Source: DATBHW01 sp035307385
GTDB taxonomy: Bacteria; Chloroflexota; Ktedonobacteria; Ktedonobacterales; DATBGS01
Direction: 5' to 3'
NCBI GenBank assembly: GCA_035307385.1
Contig: DATGID010000050.1
Coordinates: forward strand, 1-64,000
DNA: 64,000 nt
This document shows positions 50,767 to 59,299 of the stretch, one piece after another. The notes under the pieces were generated by a model. It saw only the letters and a program-made list of their open reading frames with translations. It was not told the origin of the DNA and ran no database searches. The stretch's first letter is position 1, and each line of letters starts with the position of its first letter. A program made the position numbers and the translations under genes.

Positions 50767-51870
50767 ATGCCGAGTCGCGCGCGCGACCCGCAAGAACCGT
50801 TTGGGTGCTTTGACCCGGATGCTCCACCTCCTCGAACGACTGCTTCTGGTCCATCGAACCTTGCGCGCAAACCATTTGCGCCTTCTCGCCTGGAGCCGAT
50901 CTCGCCCACCGAGGCGTTTCGCAAACGCTCGACCACCCTGCGCCTCCCAGCCATCGACCCCGAGACATTAGGCAAGCGCTCGACGACGGCGCGCCTCCCG
51001 GCCATTGACCCGGAGTCATTTCGCAAGCGCTCGACCACGCTGCGGCTGCCAGCCCTGGACCCCGCAAGCTTTCATACCCACGCCACCTTGCCACGCATCT
51101 CTGCGGCCAGGCAAGATGAGCTTCCCGAAGAAGCGCCGCTTCAGCCACCATCGGCTGTGGCTGACCTCTGGCTGATTGCCGGGCCAACCAGGCCGGGCGC
51201 GCGTGGGCTGCTGGAACAGCCGAGACAGCTTTCGCCCCGGCTGCGCGTGCAGTTGACCCTGCTGGTGCTGGGGCTGCTGGTGTTGCTGGGCGCGCAGGGC
51301 TTTGTGGCTCATCTGGCTGGCGAATGTATTGCGCAAAGCAAGCAAAGCTGCCTCTCGTTGAGCATGTTTCAGTCGCCTGCTGGCTCTCAGGCGGGCGTGG
51401 TTTCAACGTCGGGCGCGAGCCTTCCGGCCATTCCAGATGATCTGCCTGGCAATGTGCGCAGCTTCATTATGCTGGCGCTGCCCTATGCCGTGCAGGCGCA
51501 CGAGACATTGGGCTGGCCCACCAGTGTGGTGCTGGCACAGTGGGGGCTGGAGCACGGCTGGTCTGTGCCAGATGCGCAGGGCTACAATTGGGGCAATACC
51601 ACCTATGCGCCGGGCTGTTCCTATCAGGGGTCGCGCTTTTGCTACGCTGACACGCCCGCAGAAGGTCTGCGGGAATATATCTATACGGCGCAGTTGCATT
51701 ACTACGACAGCGTGCGGGCGGCTGTTCCGCGGGGAGCCGATGCGACGGCGCTGGCGTTGGGACAGTCGCCCTGGGATGCCGGACATTATGGCGGGGCAGA
51801 TCAGCCGGGGTCTTCGTTGCTGACGGTCATGCACAACTTCAACTTCGCTCGCTTCGACATTGGTGGGTAA
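50767..51870 (+). CDS. Membrane-anchored glucosaminidase-type cell wall hydrolase with KRSTT repeats
   Basis: A 367-residue protein. The cytoplasmic tail (1-158) contains three copies of a 17-residue unit around KRSTT-x-RLPA-x-DP, with KRSTT at 53-57, 70-74 and 87-91. One membrane helix spans about 160-182. The exported domain (about 222-365) resembles the glucosaminidase/FlgJ fold: SVVLAQWGLEHGWSVPDAQGYNWGN, where the Glu is the probable catalyst, and YIYTAQLHYY. It should cut peptidoglycan. The Ser-Thr-Thr repeats, rich in Arg and Lys, look like kinase targets. The ribosome binding site is weak. Confidence 0.78.
   Translation: MPSRARDPQEPFGCFDPDAPPPRTTASGPSNLARKPFAPSRLEPISPTEAFRKRSTTLRLPAIDPETLGKRSTTARLPAIDPESFRKRSTTLRLPALDPASFHTHATLPRISAARQDELPEEAPLQPPSAVADLWLIAGPTRPGARGLLEQPRQLSPRLRVQLTLLVLGLLVLLGAQGFVAHLAGECIAQSKQSCLSLSMFQSPAGSQAGVVSTSGASLPAIPDDLPGNVRSFIMLALPYAVQAHETLGWPTSVVLAQWGLEHGWSVPDAQGYNWGNTTYAPGCSYQGSRFCYADTPAEGLREYIYTAQLHYYDSVRAAVPRGADATALALGQSPWDAGHYGGADQPGSSLLTVMHNFNFARFDIGG
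50917..51069 (+). repeat. Three tandem 51-bp coding repeats
   Basis: Within the glucosaminidase gene, a 51-bp unit encoding a 17-residue motif occurs three times in tandem, with a fourth, degenerate copy after it (FHTHATLPRIS). The copies share GCAAACGCTCGACCAC or close variants. Confidence 0.75.
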
Positions 51871-52045
51871 AAATACACAACTTCTCACCCCTTTTGGGCA
51901 GACGGGGAAAATAGGTGGCATTTAGTTTGCAGTGACTCTCCCCCTGTGGTCTTCTTTGTGGCGGATGTGTTGGAACAGCGCCACAAACTGCCGGGACCGC
52001 GAACGGCATGAATTTGAACCATCAGAGGAATCAGGGAGGAGACGT

Positions 52046-53029
52046 ATGCAAACCAGCGCCACTGAGCGCATGGCAACCAGCCCCGCTATTGCGTTTGACG
52101 AAAGCATTGAAGTTCCGGCCCCCGTTTCGGAGGTCTATCGCCGGTGGATCGACTTCGGTCGCTTCCCGGAGTTTATGGACAGCGTGCAGGAAATTCGCCC
52201 GCTCGGCGGGGGCCGCTATCACTGGGTGGCTCGCATGCTGGGCGGCAAACAGGAATGGGACTCTGAGGTGACAGATCAGCAAGAAAACCATCACATTTCC
52301 TGGCGAAGCATCAATGGCCCGCCCAATAAAGGGACGGTGACGTTGCAGCCTTTGCCCAACAATCGGACCAAAGTGGACCTGCGCATGGAATATACCCCGC
52401 CAGGCGGCATCGTCGGCCAACAACTCGATAAGCTGACCGGCAGCACCCAGCGGGAAACGCGCAAATCCCTGGAAAACTTTCGGGGTGTAATCACCGGCGA
52501 ACGCCTTCCAGGGCAAGAGGTTCCAGGATTTACGAATGTACTATCAGCCTTAACAATCCCGGTGGCGGCTGGCGCGATTGGCGCGACCGTTTCATATCTG
52601 GTTGAGCGGAAGCAACATCCTGTTCGCTCCAGGATGCCGATGATGTGGCGCGGCGGCATTACCAACCCGGTCGATGGGTCATCTGGAGCCGCCGGAAATG
52701 TGCTGACGACTGCTGCGCTTGGCAGCCTGATCACTTCGGCTATCTTCCGGGCGCGGCGCGACCACGTAAACGGGCTGGCTATTGGGCAGTTAGTACCCAC
52801 GTTCCTGGCTGGCAGCATCCTGGCGCGGCTGGTTGGGCATCGCGGTGTGAAACCCACGCTTGGGGCCTCGGTGACAAGCTGGGCCTTCACTGGCGCGGCG
52901 GCAGGCTCGATTTTCAGTTCCATCATCGCGCATATGCGTTCAACGCGCCATGAAGGGCTGTTCATCGGGCAATGGGCGCCCAGCCTGTTGGCTGGAGCTA
53001 TCTTTGCCCGTTTGTTTAATCGTTGGTAG
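52046..53029 (+). CDS. SRPBCC domain fused to a multi-pass membrane domain
   Basis: A 327-residue protein. Residues 15-160 are a SRPBCC/coenzyme-Q-binding-like domain: DESIEVPAPVSEVYRRWIDFGRFPEFMDSV and WVARMLGGKQEWDSEV. Residues 170-325 hold about four hydrophobic segments with two similar halves (HVNGLAIGQLVPTFLAGSILARL and HEGLFIGQWAPSLLAGAIFARL). The soluble part alone is common as a cyclase/dehydrase family protein; the fused membrane part is unfamiliar. It may shuttle or hold a lipid at the membrane. GGGAGGAG precedes the ATG at 52046. Confidence 0.75.
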   Translation: MQTSATERMATSPAIAFDESIEVPAPVSEVYRRWIDFGRFPEFMDSVQEIRPLGGGRYHWVARMLGGKQEWDSEVTDQQENHHISWRSINGPPNKGTVTLQPLPNNRTKVDLRMEYTPPGGIVGQQLDKLTGSTQRETRKSLENFRGVITGERLPGQEVPGFTNVLSALTIPVAAGAIGATVSYLVERKQHPVRSRMPMMWRGGITNPVDGSSGAAGNVLTTAALGSLITSAIFRARRDHVNGLAIGQLVPTFLAGSILARLVGHRGVKPTLGASVTSWAFTGAAAGSIFSSIIAHMRSTRHEGLFIGQWAPSLLAGAIFARLFNRW

Positions 53030-53045
53030 GAGATGTTCTCTAGCA

Positions 53046-53099
53046 AAAAGCATCCGGCGACGATACCCACGGAGGGGAAGAAATCTGCCGGATGCTTTT
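53046..53099. terminator. Bidirectional terminator between convergent genes
   Basis: AAAAGCATCCGGC (53046-53058) pairs with GCCGGATGCTTTT (53087-53099) across a 28-base loop. It separates the SRPBCC-membrane gene from the convergent CoA ligase gene and has A- and T-runs on both sides. Confidence 0.7.
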
Positions 53100-53106
53100 C
53101 TTCGCT

Positions 53107-55101
53107 TCAATGCAAGCGCCCAATCTCTTCCAGCGCGGCTGGATTTTCCAGCGACGAAAGGTCGCCGGGGTCTTTGGCCTGGAGGATGGCGCGAATGGTG
53201 CGGCGCATGATCTTGCCGCTGCGCGTGCGCGGCAGGTCGGCGACAAAGTATATCTCAGTCGGGCGCAGCGCTTTGCCCAGCTCGTGCGCCACCCGGTTGG
53301 CAATCTCAGCGCTCAATGCCTCGCCGGGCGTGAACTCCGGGCGCAAGATGACGAGCAAGACCAACTCTTCGCCTTTGATGTCGTGCGGCAGGCCAATGGC
53401 GGCGGCCTGCGCCACTGCCGGATGGGCGCACGCGGCGGCCTCTGCCTCGGCTGGCCCCAGCCGCTTGCCCGCGACCTTGATGGTGTCGTCGGAGCGGCCC
53501 CGAATATACCAGAAGCCATCTTCGTCGATTTCGGCCCAGTCACCATGCACCCAGATGTCGGGCAGGCGCGACCAATACGTGTCGAGGTAGCGCTGCTGGT
53601 CGCCCCAGAAGCCGCGCGTCATGCCCGGGTTGGCGGCGCGAATAATCAGTTCGCCCACCCTGCCGCGCACTGGCTGCCCCTGCTCGTCCACCACATCGGC
53701 GGCCACGCCCGCAATCGCGCCGGAAAAGGCGCAGGGCTTGAGCGGCTGGATGGTCGTGCAACTGACGATGCCGCCGGAAATCTCGGTGCCACCGGAATAG
53801 TTGATGATGGGCCGCTGGCGTTTGCAGACGTGCTCGAAGAGCCAGTGCCAGGCTTCGGGTGTCCACGGTTCGCCGCTGGAACCAAGCAGGAAAAGCGAAC
53901 TCAGGTCATGCTTGCCGGGCAGATCATCGCCAGCGGGCATCAGCGAGCGAATCAGCGTTGGTGAGATGCCCAGATGCGTGATGCGGTGGCGCTCGACCAT
54001 CTCCCAGATGCGGTCGGGCCTGGGATAATTGGGCGCGCCATCGTAGAGGAAGACTGTACCGCCCAGCATCAGCGCACTGCTGATGACCCACGGCCCCATC
54101 ATCCAGCCGATGTCGGTCATCCAGCCGAAGCGGTCACCAGCCTGGGCATCGAAGCAGTGGGCCATATCCTGCGCGCCCTTGATGGGGAAGCCGCCATGCA
54201 CATGCACCGTGCCCTTGGGCTTGCCCGTCGTGCCGGAGGTGTAGATAATCATGTACGGGTCTTCGGGGTCCATCGGCTCGGTGTTGCACTCGTCGCTCTG
54301 CCCCTGCACGATATCCTGCCACCAGAGGTCTTTGCCTTCGTGCCAGGCGGTGGGCTGGTGGTCGGTGTGGCGATGGACCAGCACGTGTTCCACGCTGGGG
54401 CAGGCTGCGGCGGCTTCGTCGGCTACCGCCTTCATATCGATATGCGCGCCGCGCCGATGAAAGCCGTTCGCGGTGATGAGCAGCTTGGCCGCGCAGCCTT
54501 CCAGCCGCGAGGCGACAGCCCCGGCGGCATAGCCGGAAAAGATGGGCGTATAGATCGCGCCGATTTTTGAGCAGGCGAGCGTTGCAATCACGACGGCGGG
54601 AATCATGGGCATGAAGACGCCCACGCAGTCGCCTACGCCGATGCCAATGTCATGCAGGGCGTTTGCCAGCCGATTTGTTTCGGCGGCAAGCTGGGCATAG
54701 GTCAGGGTTTGCGTTTCGCCGGTTTCGCCCTCCCAGATGACGGCGGGCTGATCGCGCCGATCTGAAGCCGCGTGCTTGTCCAGCGCGTTGTGCACATAGT
54801 TGAAACGCCCGCCTTTCCACCACGTTGTCCAGGCGACGCCGCGCGAGGCGTCCATCACCTGCTCATAGGGGCGATACCACTCTAGCTCCAAATCTTTGCT
54901 GACGGCATCCCAGAACCACGTCGGGTCTTCTATGGAGCGGCGCATCAGTTCTTGATAGTCGCTGATGCCCTGGGCGCGCATAAAGCGCAAGAGCCTGCTG
55001 CGCTCCAGATAGGCCGGGCCGGGCCGCCAGGCAATGTCGGGCGAGGCACTGTTGCCCGCGACGGGCGGAACGAAGGAACCAGAAAGGTGCGGGCTGGTCA
55101 T
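53107..55101 (-). CDS. Acetyl-CoA-synthetase-like acyl-CoA ligase
   Basis: A 664-residue adenylate-forming enzyme of the acetyl-/propionyl-CoA synthetase group. The N-terminus has DPTWFWDAVSKDLELEWYRPYEQVMD. The phosphate loop is IIYTSGTTGKPKGTVHVHGG, followed by FGWMTDIGWMMGPW, INYSGGTEISGGI, YIRGRSDDTIKVAGKRLGPAE, and RTRSGKIMRR with the catalytic Lys. It activates a short carboxylic acid to its CoA ester. The tryptophan-bearing DIGWMMGPW differs from the DVGWVTGHSY-type text of typical acetate enzymes, so the acid may not be acetate. AGGAGTT precedes the ATG. Confidence 0.87.
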   Translation of the reverse strand: MTSPHLSGSFVPPVAGNSASPDIAWRPGPAYLERSRLLRFMRAQGISDYQELMRRSIEDPTWFWDAVSKDLELEWYRPYEQVMDASRGVAWTTWWKGGRFNYVHNALDKHAASDRRDQPAVIWEGETGETQTLTYAQLAAETNRLANALHDIGIGVGDCVGVFMPMIPAVVIATLACSKIGAIYTPIFSGYAAGAVASRLEGCAAKLLITANGFHRRGAHIDMKAVADEAAAACPSVEHVLVHRHTDHQPTAWHEGKDLWWQDIVQGQSDECNTEPMDPEDPYMIIYTSGTTGKPKGTVHVHGGFPIKGAQDMAHCFDAQAGDRFGWMTDIGWMMGPWVISSALMLGGTVFLYDGAPNYPRPDRIWEMVERHRITHLGISPTLIRSLMPAGDDLPGKHDLSSLFLLGSSGEPWTPEAWHWLFEHVCKRQRPIINYSGGTEISGGIVSCTTIQPLKPCAFSGAIAGVAADVVDEQGQPVRGRVGELIIRAANPGMTRGFWGDQQRYLDTYWSRLPDIWVHGDWAEIDEDGFWYIRGRSDDTIKVAGKRLGPAEAEAAACAHPAVAQAAAIGLPHDIKGEELVLLVILRPEFTPGEALSAEIANRVAHELGKALRPTEIYFVADLPRTRSGKIMRRTIRAILQAKDPGDLSSLENPAALEEIGRLH

Positions 55102-55157
55102 GACTGAAACTCCTCATCGAGCAACCAGGTTCGTTCAGCAAGATTTCGATGTCTCCG

Positions 55158-56026
55158 CTAGCTTGTGGGCAGACCCAGGCGCAGGCGCACCTGCTCTAGC
55201 GTGTCGGTGCCTGCGTAAGCAGCAATATGTTCCAGGCGCGGCAGATCAGCGTCTTGCAGCGCAGCCAGCACTTCCTCGCCCAATGGGCCAAAGCGACCCT
55301 CTAGCGTTCGCTGGATGGCGAGGCGCATACCCTTGGCCTCGCCCTTCTCCGTCATCTCCACCCACACATCGTGCAAGACCGGATTGTCGCGTACAAAATT
55401 ATCGAGGTTTGCCATAAAGAACCTCCGGTAGAGATCAAGCGCCAGCGGTTTATCGTTGCGCGTATGTGCCAGAAAGATCGCCAGCAGCGCGCCCAGCGAC
55501 TTTGCCTCTTCTTCTGGCTGCTCTTGTGTCAGCCGCCGCATAGCCTCCTCGGCATCTTCTAGTCGAGCGTTCTGTGTCAGCGGCACCAGCGGCAGTATGC
55601 CTGCCAGACCAGCATCAAGCAAGCGCTCTGGCGGCAGGCGATAGAGTTCGATGCTGTGAAAGTTCCAGTGACCGGAAATCCAGCGGCCCACGCGCATCTC
55701 GTAGGGCGAAGGAGCCACGGCTCCGCGATTGAAGACGTAGATGACAATCGAAATAACCGGCAGCTTGTATTGGGCGGTGGCCCGCGCCGCATACAGATAG
55801 AGCCGACGCGGCATTTCTGGGTCTGGCTCCGACTGTATCTCTACGTTGACCAGGCACGGTTCGTCCTCAAAGATGGCGCGATAAAGGGTGTCTGGAACTA
55901 ACTGGCGTTCTGTTGCCAGATCAGGCAGAACCGGCTGCACACTCGCACGTTGCCCAACAACCACTGAAGCAGCGCATCGACGCGCAGCAAGAAGAGCCGC
56001 TTAAAACTCTGGTCGATCTCGCCCAC
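55158..56026 (-). pseudogene. Rpn-type PD-(D/E)XK nuclease gene with a frameshift
   Basis: The minus strand encodes a Rpn/DUF4351-like protein in two frames. The N-terminal piece (GTG at 56026, after GGGAGG) reads GEIDQSFKRLFLLRVDALLQWLLGNV. The rest, from about 55950 to 55158, continues in the next frame as VQPVLPDLATERQLVPDTLYR, DEPCLVNVEIQSEPDPEMPRRLYLYAARATAQYKLP and on to the stop. The nuclease core (D, then E-x-Q) is in the second frame. A one-base shift near 55930-55960 separates them. It could be true decay, a sequencing error or recoding. A 268-residue protein starting at 55964 would lack the first helix. These proteins promote recombination. Confidence 0.7.
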
Positions 56027-56209
56027 CGAACGCTCGCACCTCCCAGGCGCTCTGAATTGCAGCCTCAGTATACCATAACCAGATGGCTCCGGCTGCTCCA
56101 TCAGCCGAGCAATCACTTGGGTGTACCCTCTTGCACAAAAAGCGCTTCTCTCGTATGCTGTGCAGGAACAGAGGGGCAGCGGTCAATCTATTGGGCAAGA
56201 GGTGCACCA

Positions 56210-56923
56210 ATGCGCGTGTTACTTTCCCTGCTGGATGCCAACCTCAAGCTGCATCATCACGCCGCCAGGGCGCTGGAAAAAGCCGTGGAGCGGCGGCGTG
56301 GGGCATTGGGAACGCCGCATGCCTTCGATGAGCAGGCATTTACTCAGGCGTATCTTGCCCTGCGCGATGTGGAGGTGCGCGAGCTAGCCCTGCTGCATCA
56401 GACGGCGGTGCTGGCGCAGTCGCTCAAGCGCGAAGAGGTAGCCCGCCGCACTGAGCGCGAATTGGCGCAAACCTTTCAGGCCCAGGAAACAGGCAACGGC
56501 AAAAAGGCGGTTATTCTTGCCCCCGAAGCGGTGCAGCAGCAGACCAGAACGGCGACGAACGATCACCGGACCGTCCACAAGCACGCTGAGGATTGGGTGA
56601 GCATCTTTCTGGCCCAGCACGACGCGCTGGGCCAGGCCGACGCGCTCTTCAGAGAGCTTGATCGCGCGCTGATCTTGCTGGCCCAGCACGAAAACACTGC
56701 CGTGCTCAAGACCTACGCGCTCGCTGGAGACAGTTCACAGCGGCTGCACGCATTGGCGCTTGAGGAGATAGAGCAGGAGCGGCCCCGCGTACTGGCCGCC
56801 GCGCTGGAGTCCCGTCGCGGTAAGATGCGTCGGCATCTGACCCGACTAAGTAAGGCCCGCCGCCAGTTCGCCGCCTTCTTCTATCAGCATGTTCCCCTGG
56901 TCGGAGCGCAAGAATTGGTCTAA
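56210..56923 (+). CDS. Alpha-helical protein, function unknown
   Basis: A 237-residue protein, almost entirely helical, rich in Ala, Arg, Glu and Gln, with long heptad stretches (residues 15-80 and 150-215). It carries LHHHAARALEKAVERRRG near the start and NDHRTVHKHAEDWVSIFLAQHDALGQADALF in the middle. There is no membrane helix, signal peptide or known motif. The ATG at 56210 follows AGAGGTG; codons upstream overlap the Rpn gene and read as shadow. Its last 78 bases overlap the convergent hydrolase gene, so one of the two ends may be drawn too long. Confidence 0.55.
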   Translation: MRVLLSLLDANLKLHHHAARALEKAVERRRGALGTPHAFDEQAFTQAYLALRDVEVRELALLHQTAVLAQSLKREEVARRTERELAQTFQAQETGNGKKAVILAPEAVQQQTRTATNDHRTVHKHAEDWVSIFLAQHDALGQADALFRELDRALILLAQHENTAVLKTYALAGDSSQRLHALALEEIEQERPRVLAAALESRRGKMRRHLTRLSKARRQFAAFFYQHVPLVGAQELV

Positions 56924-57772
56924 CAATGCGGCGACCACCTCTGGCCGCTCCAGCGGGGGATAATGCTTGCAGCCAGGCAGCACCTCAAGCTGGCAGTGGC
57001 GCATCAACGAGGCAGCGCGCCGGGCATGCCTGACGGGGATTGTTCTATCGCGCTCGCCCCAGATCAACAAGACCGGGTGCTTCAGCAGCGCCAGCCGGTC
57101 CAGCGCGCTTACCTTCTGCCCGCGAATCGAACAGACGCTGCGCAGGATGCGCAGAAAGGCGCGGCGGCTGTCCACCTGGCCCAGCCTGATCCACATCTGC
57201 ACCTTTTCGCGCAGGGCCGGGGTGAGTGTTCTGCCGACTCTGAGGCGCTTCAGTGCCCACAGCCACGCCGGAGACGTGGAGCACGCCAGCACCAGCGACG
57301 TGCCCGGCAGCGAGGCCACACGCAGCACCAGGCGCACATCGCGCCCCAGTCCGCCTGTGGATACCAGCGCCAGCCGATTGACCCGTTCGGGATATTGCCA
57401 GGCCAGGTGCATGGCGATGCCGCCGCCCAGCGAATGGCCCACCAGATGCGCGCGCTGGATGCCCATCGCGTCCATAAAATAGCGCGTATAGGTTGCCAAC
57501 GCCCAGAGGTTATACTCCACGCGCGGTTTATCCGAGCGCCCGCAGCCCAGCATATCTATCGCGAAGACGCGAAAGTGCCGCGCAAGCTGAGGCAGCACCT
57601 CGTTCCAGGTGCCAGAGGCATGCCCCAGGCCGTGCAAAAAGAGGACCGGCTCGCCTTCGCCACCAGTGATATAGGCCATACGATGGCCGAGGATAGAAAC
57701 AACGCCCTCCTGAAGTGGAGGCGCGGCAGAATGGTCGACAGAAGCTGTGTCAAAGGAAACCGTCTCAAGCAT
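56846..57772 (-). CDS. Alpha/beta hydrolase
   Basis: A 308-residue cytoplasmic hydrolase. The oxyanion segment is LFLHGLGHASGTWNEVLPQLARHFRVFAIDMLGCGRSDKP, the nucleophile elbow HLVGHSLGGGIAMHLA (Ser in GHSLGG), the acid in LLIWGERDRTIPV and the His in GCKHYPPLERPE. It belongs to the large family of esterases and C-C bond hydrolases such as MhpC and BphD; the substrate is unknown. AGAGAGG precedes the ATG at 57772. Its C-terminus overlaps the convergent helical protein gene by 78 bases. Confidence 0.88.
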   Translation of the reverse strand: MLETVSFDTASVDHSAAPPLQEGVVSILGHRMAYITGGEGEPVLFLHGLGHASGTWNEVLPQLARHFRVFAIDMLGCGRSDKPRVEYNLWALATYTRYFMDAMGIQRAHLVGHSLGGGIAMHLAWQYPERVNRLALVSTGGLGRDVRLVLRVASLPGTSLVLACSTSPAWLWALKRLRVGRTLTPALREKVQMWIRLGQVDSRRAFLRILRSVCSIRGQKVSALDRLALLKHPVLLIWGERDRTIPVRHARRAASLMRHCQLEVLPGCKHYPPLERPEVVAALLDQFLRSDQGNMLIEEGGELAAGLT

Positions 57773-57919
57773 GGTCCTCTCTCTTTGCCAGGTCAAAGGG
57801 ACTATCTGAGGCAGATATACCAATGGCTCATGTCTCTCCAGAGGGATAGAAAACAGTGTCGTTTTCCAGGTATGATTGTAGCAACGGCATGTTATGGTTG
57901 GGTGTAAAAGAGTTTAAAG

Positions 57920-59299
57920 ATGAATAGTACGCACGAATCGCGCCTGAACACCTTTGAAGTTGAGGCAGATGAACGCTCTGTGCCGGATGGGTCAGCGGAG
58001 CGCTGGCAGCCCTGGCCGTCGAGCCAGCAAACGCGGCGCTGGCTGAGGCAGCGCTGGCGGGCGCTCAGCGCCTGGAGCGCCTTGCTGCTCATCACCCTCA
58101 GCCTGGCCGGAGTCATGCCGTCGCCCTCGCCGCTCGCGCCGCCCTCAGCGCTGGTTGCCATCAGAATGCAGAACGATGGCCTTTCGTGCCTGCAAGCGCT
58201 GACCTGGGCGCCGGATAGCCGCCGCGTAGCGATGCTGGGCTATCGACAGGAATGCCCCATGGCGTCGGGAGTCTATCAGCGCGGCTTGCTCAGCATTTAC
58301 AGCACAGACAGCGGGCATCTGCTGCGCCAGATCGAGCCGGACGCGGCCATCTTTCAGGCGCTGCAACGTGCCACAGGCATACCGCCCACCACGAATGTCG
58401 ATGCCTCACCTATCATCTACTTCACCGCTGTGCTCTGGTCGCGCCAGACACAGCAATTAGCACTGCTCTTCTCCATCTGGAAGCTCCCCCAGGATAAGAC
58501 ACTGGAGGGCGTGCTGCTGATGGATGAAACGGGTCGACAGATGCAGGTGTTCTTGCAGCCCACGCCGCAGTCCACATCCTATGACGAGTGGGACTTGCAG
58601 CGCGGGCAGTTGGTTCCGGCGCGCTTCACTCCGCCCGATTTCTCGCTCTTCTTTACTAATCTGCCCGCCGCGTCTGGTTATCGCTGGGGTGCAGACGGCA
58701 CGCTGCTGCCCGCCAGCCAGACCAGCGCCGATCACATCGGCAACCCTATCGGTGATGCCTCGTTCAGCTTCTGGCAGCCAGGCCAGGCGTACCTCATCAC
58801 CTCCAATGGAAATACCGTTGAAAAGCCGGGCGTCTATTTCTGGCAGAGCACGTTTGCGGCGTGGTCGCCCGATGGCCGCTATCTGATTCAGCCGCTGGTG
58901 GTGGCCGGGCGGCTGGAGCCAGCGGGCATCGCACCGCCCAGCGCCCAGACGCTCGCCGACTTCGATCTGCGCCAGGCGCCGGTTCTGCCGGTGCGCGACG
59001 CGGCCATGCTGCGCATGCTGCGTCTGGTGCCACAAGCGCCCACTGAAACCGCACAATCGGTGGCGCTGGCCTGGCACCCCGATGGTCATGTGCTGGCTGC
59101 CAGCGGCCTGGCGATCGACCTTGGCCTGGTCGTCAACCTCTATGACGCGGCCACCGGGCGGCTGCTGGCCTCGTTCCCAACCATCACCAGCGGCGACCAG
59201 CCCTCGCTGCTCTGGTCGCCGGATGGCACGCGGCTGCTCTTGATGGTTGGCCCGGCAGCAACAATCTGGCAGCCGCATCTGCCCGCCTGGCTGAGCTAG
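57920..59299 (+). CDS. Single-pass membrane protein with propeller-like repeats
   Basis: A 459-residue protein. A basic cytoplasmic N-terminus (1-47) leads to one membrane helix (about 50-66). The exported part shows WD40/TolB-like blades: LTWAPDSRRVAMLGY, FAAWSPDGRYLIQPL, LAWHPDGHVLAASGL and LLWSPDGTRLLLMVG. Between blades are long non-repetitive stretches. It resembles the WD40-like proteins that are abundant in this lineage. The function is likely ligand or protein binding outside the membrane. Its stop overlaps the convergent GH15-like gene by 4 bases. Confidence 0.7.
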   Translation: MNSTHESRLNTFEVEADERSVPDGSAERWQPWPSSQQTRRWLRQRWRALSAWSALLLITLSLAGVMPSPSPLAPPSALVAIRMQNDGLSCLQALTWAPDSRRVAMLGYRQECPMASGVYQRGLLSIYSTDSGHLLRQIEPDAAIFQALQRATGIPPTTNVDASPIIYFTAVLWSRQTQQLALLFSIWKLPQDKTLEGVLLMDETGRQMQVFLQPTPQSTSYDEWDLQRGQLVPARFTPPDFSLFFTNLPAASGYRWGADGTLLPASQTSADHIGNPIGDASFSFWQPGQAYLITSNGNTVEKPGVYFWQSTFAAWSPDGRYLIQPLVVAGRLEPAGIAPPSAQTLADFDLRQAPVLPVRDAAMLRMLRLVPQAPTETAQSVALAWHPDGHVLAASGLAIDLGLVVNLYDAATGRLLASFPTITSGDQPSLLWSPDGTRLLLMVGPAATIWQPHLPAWLS

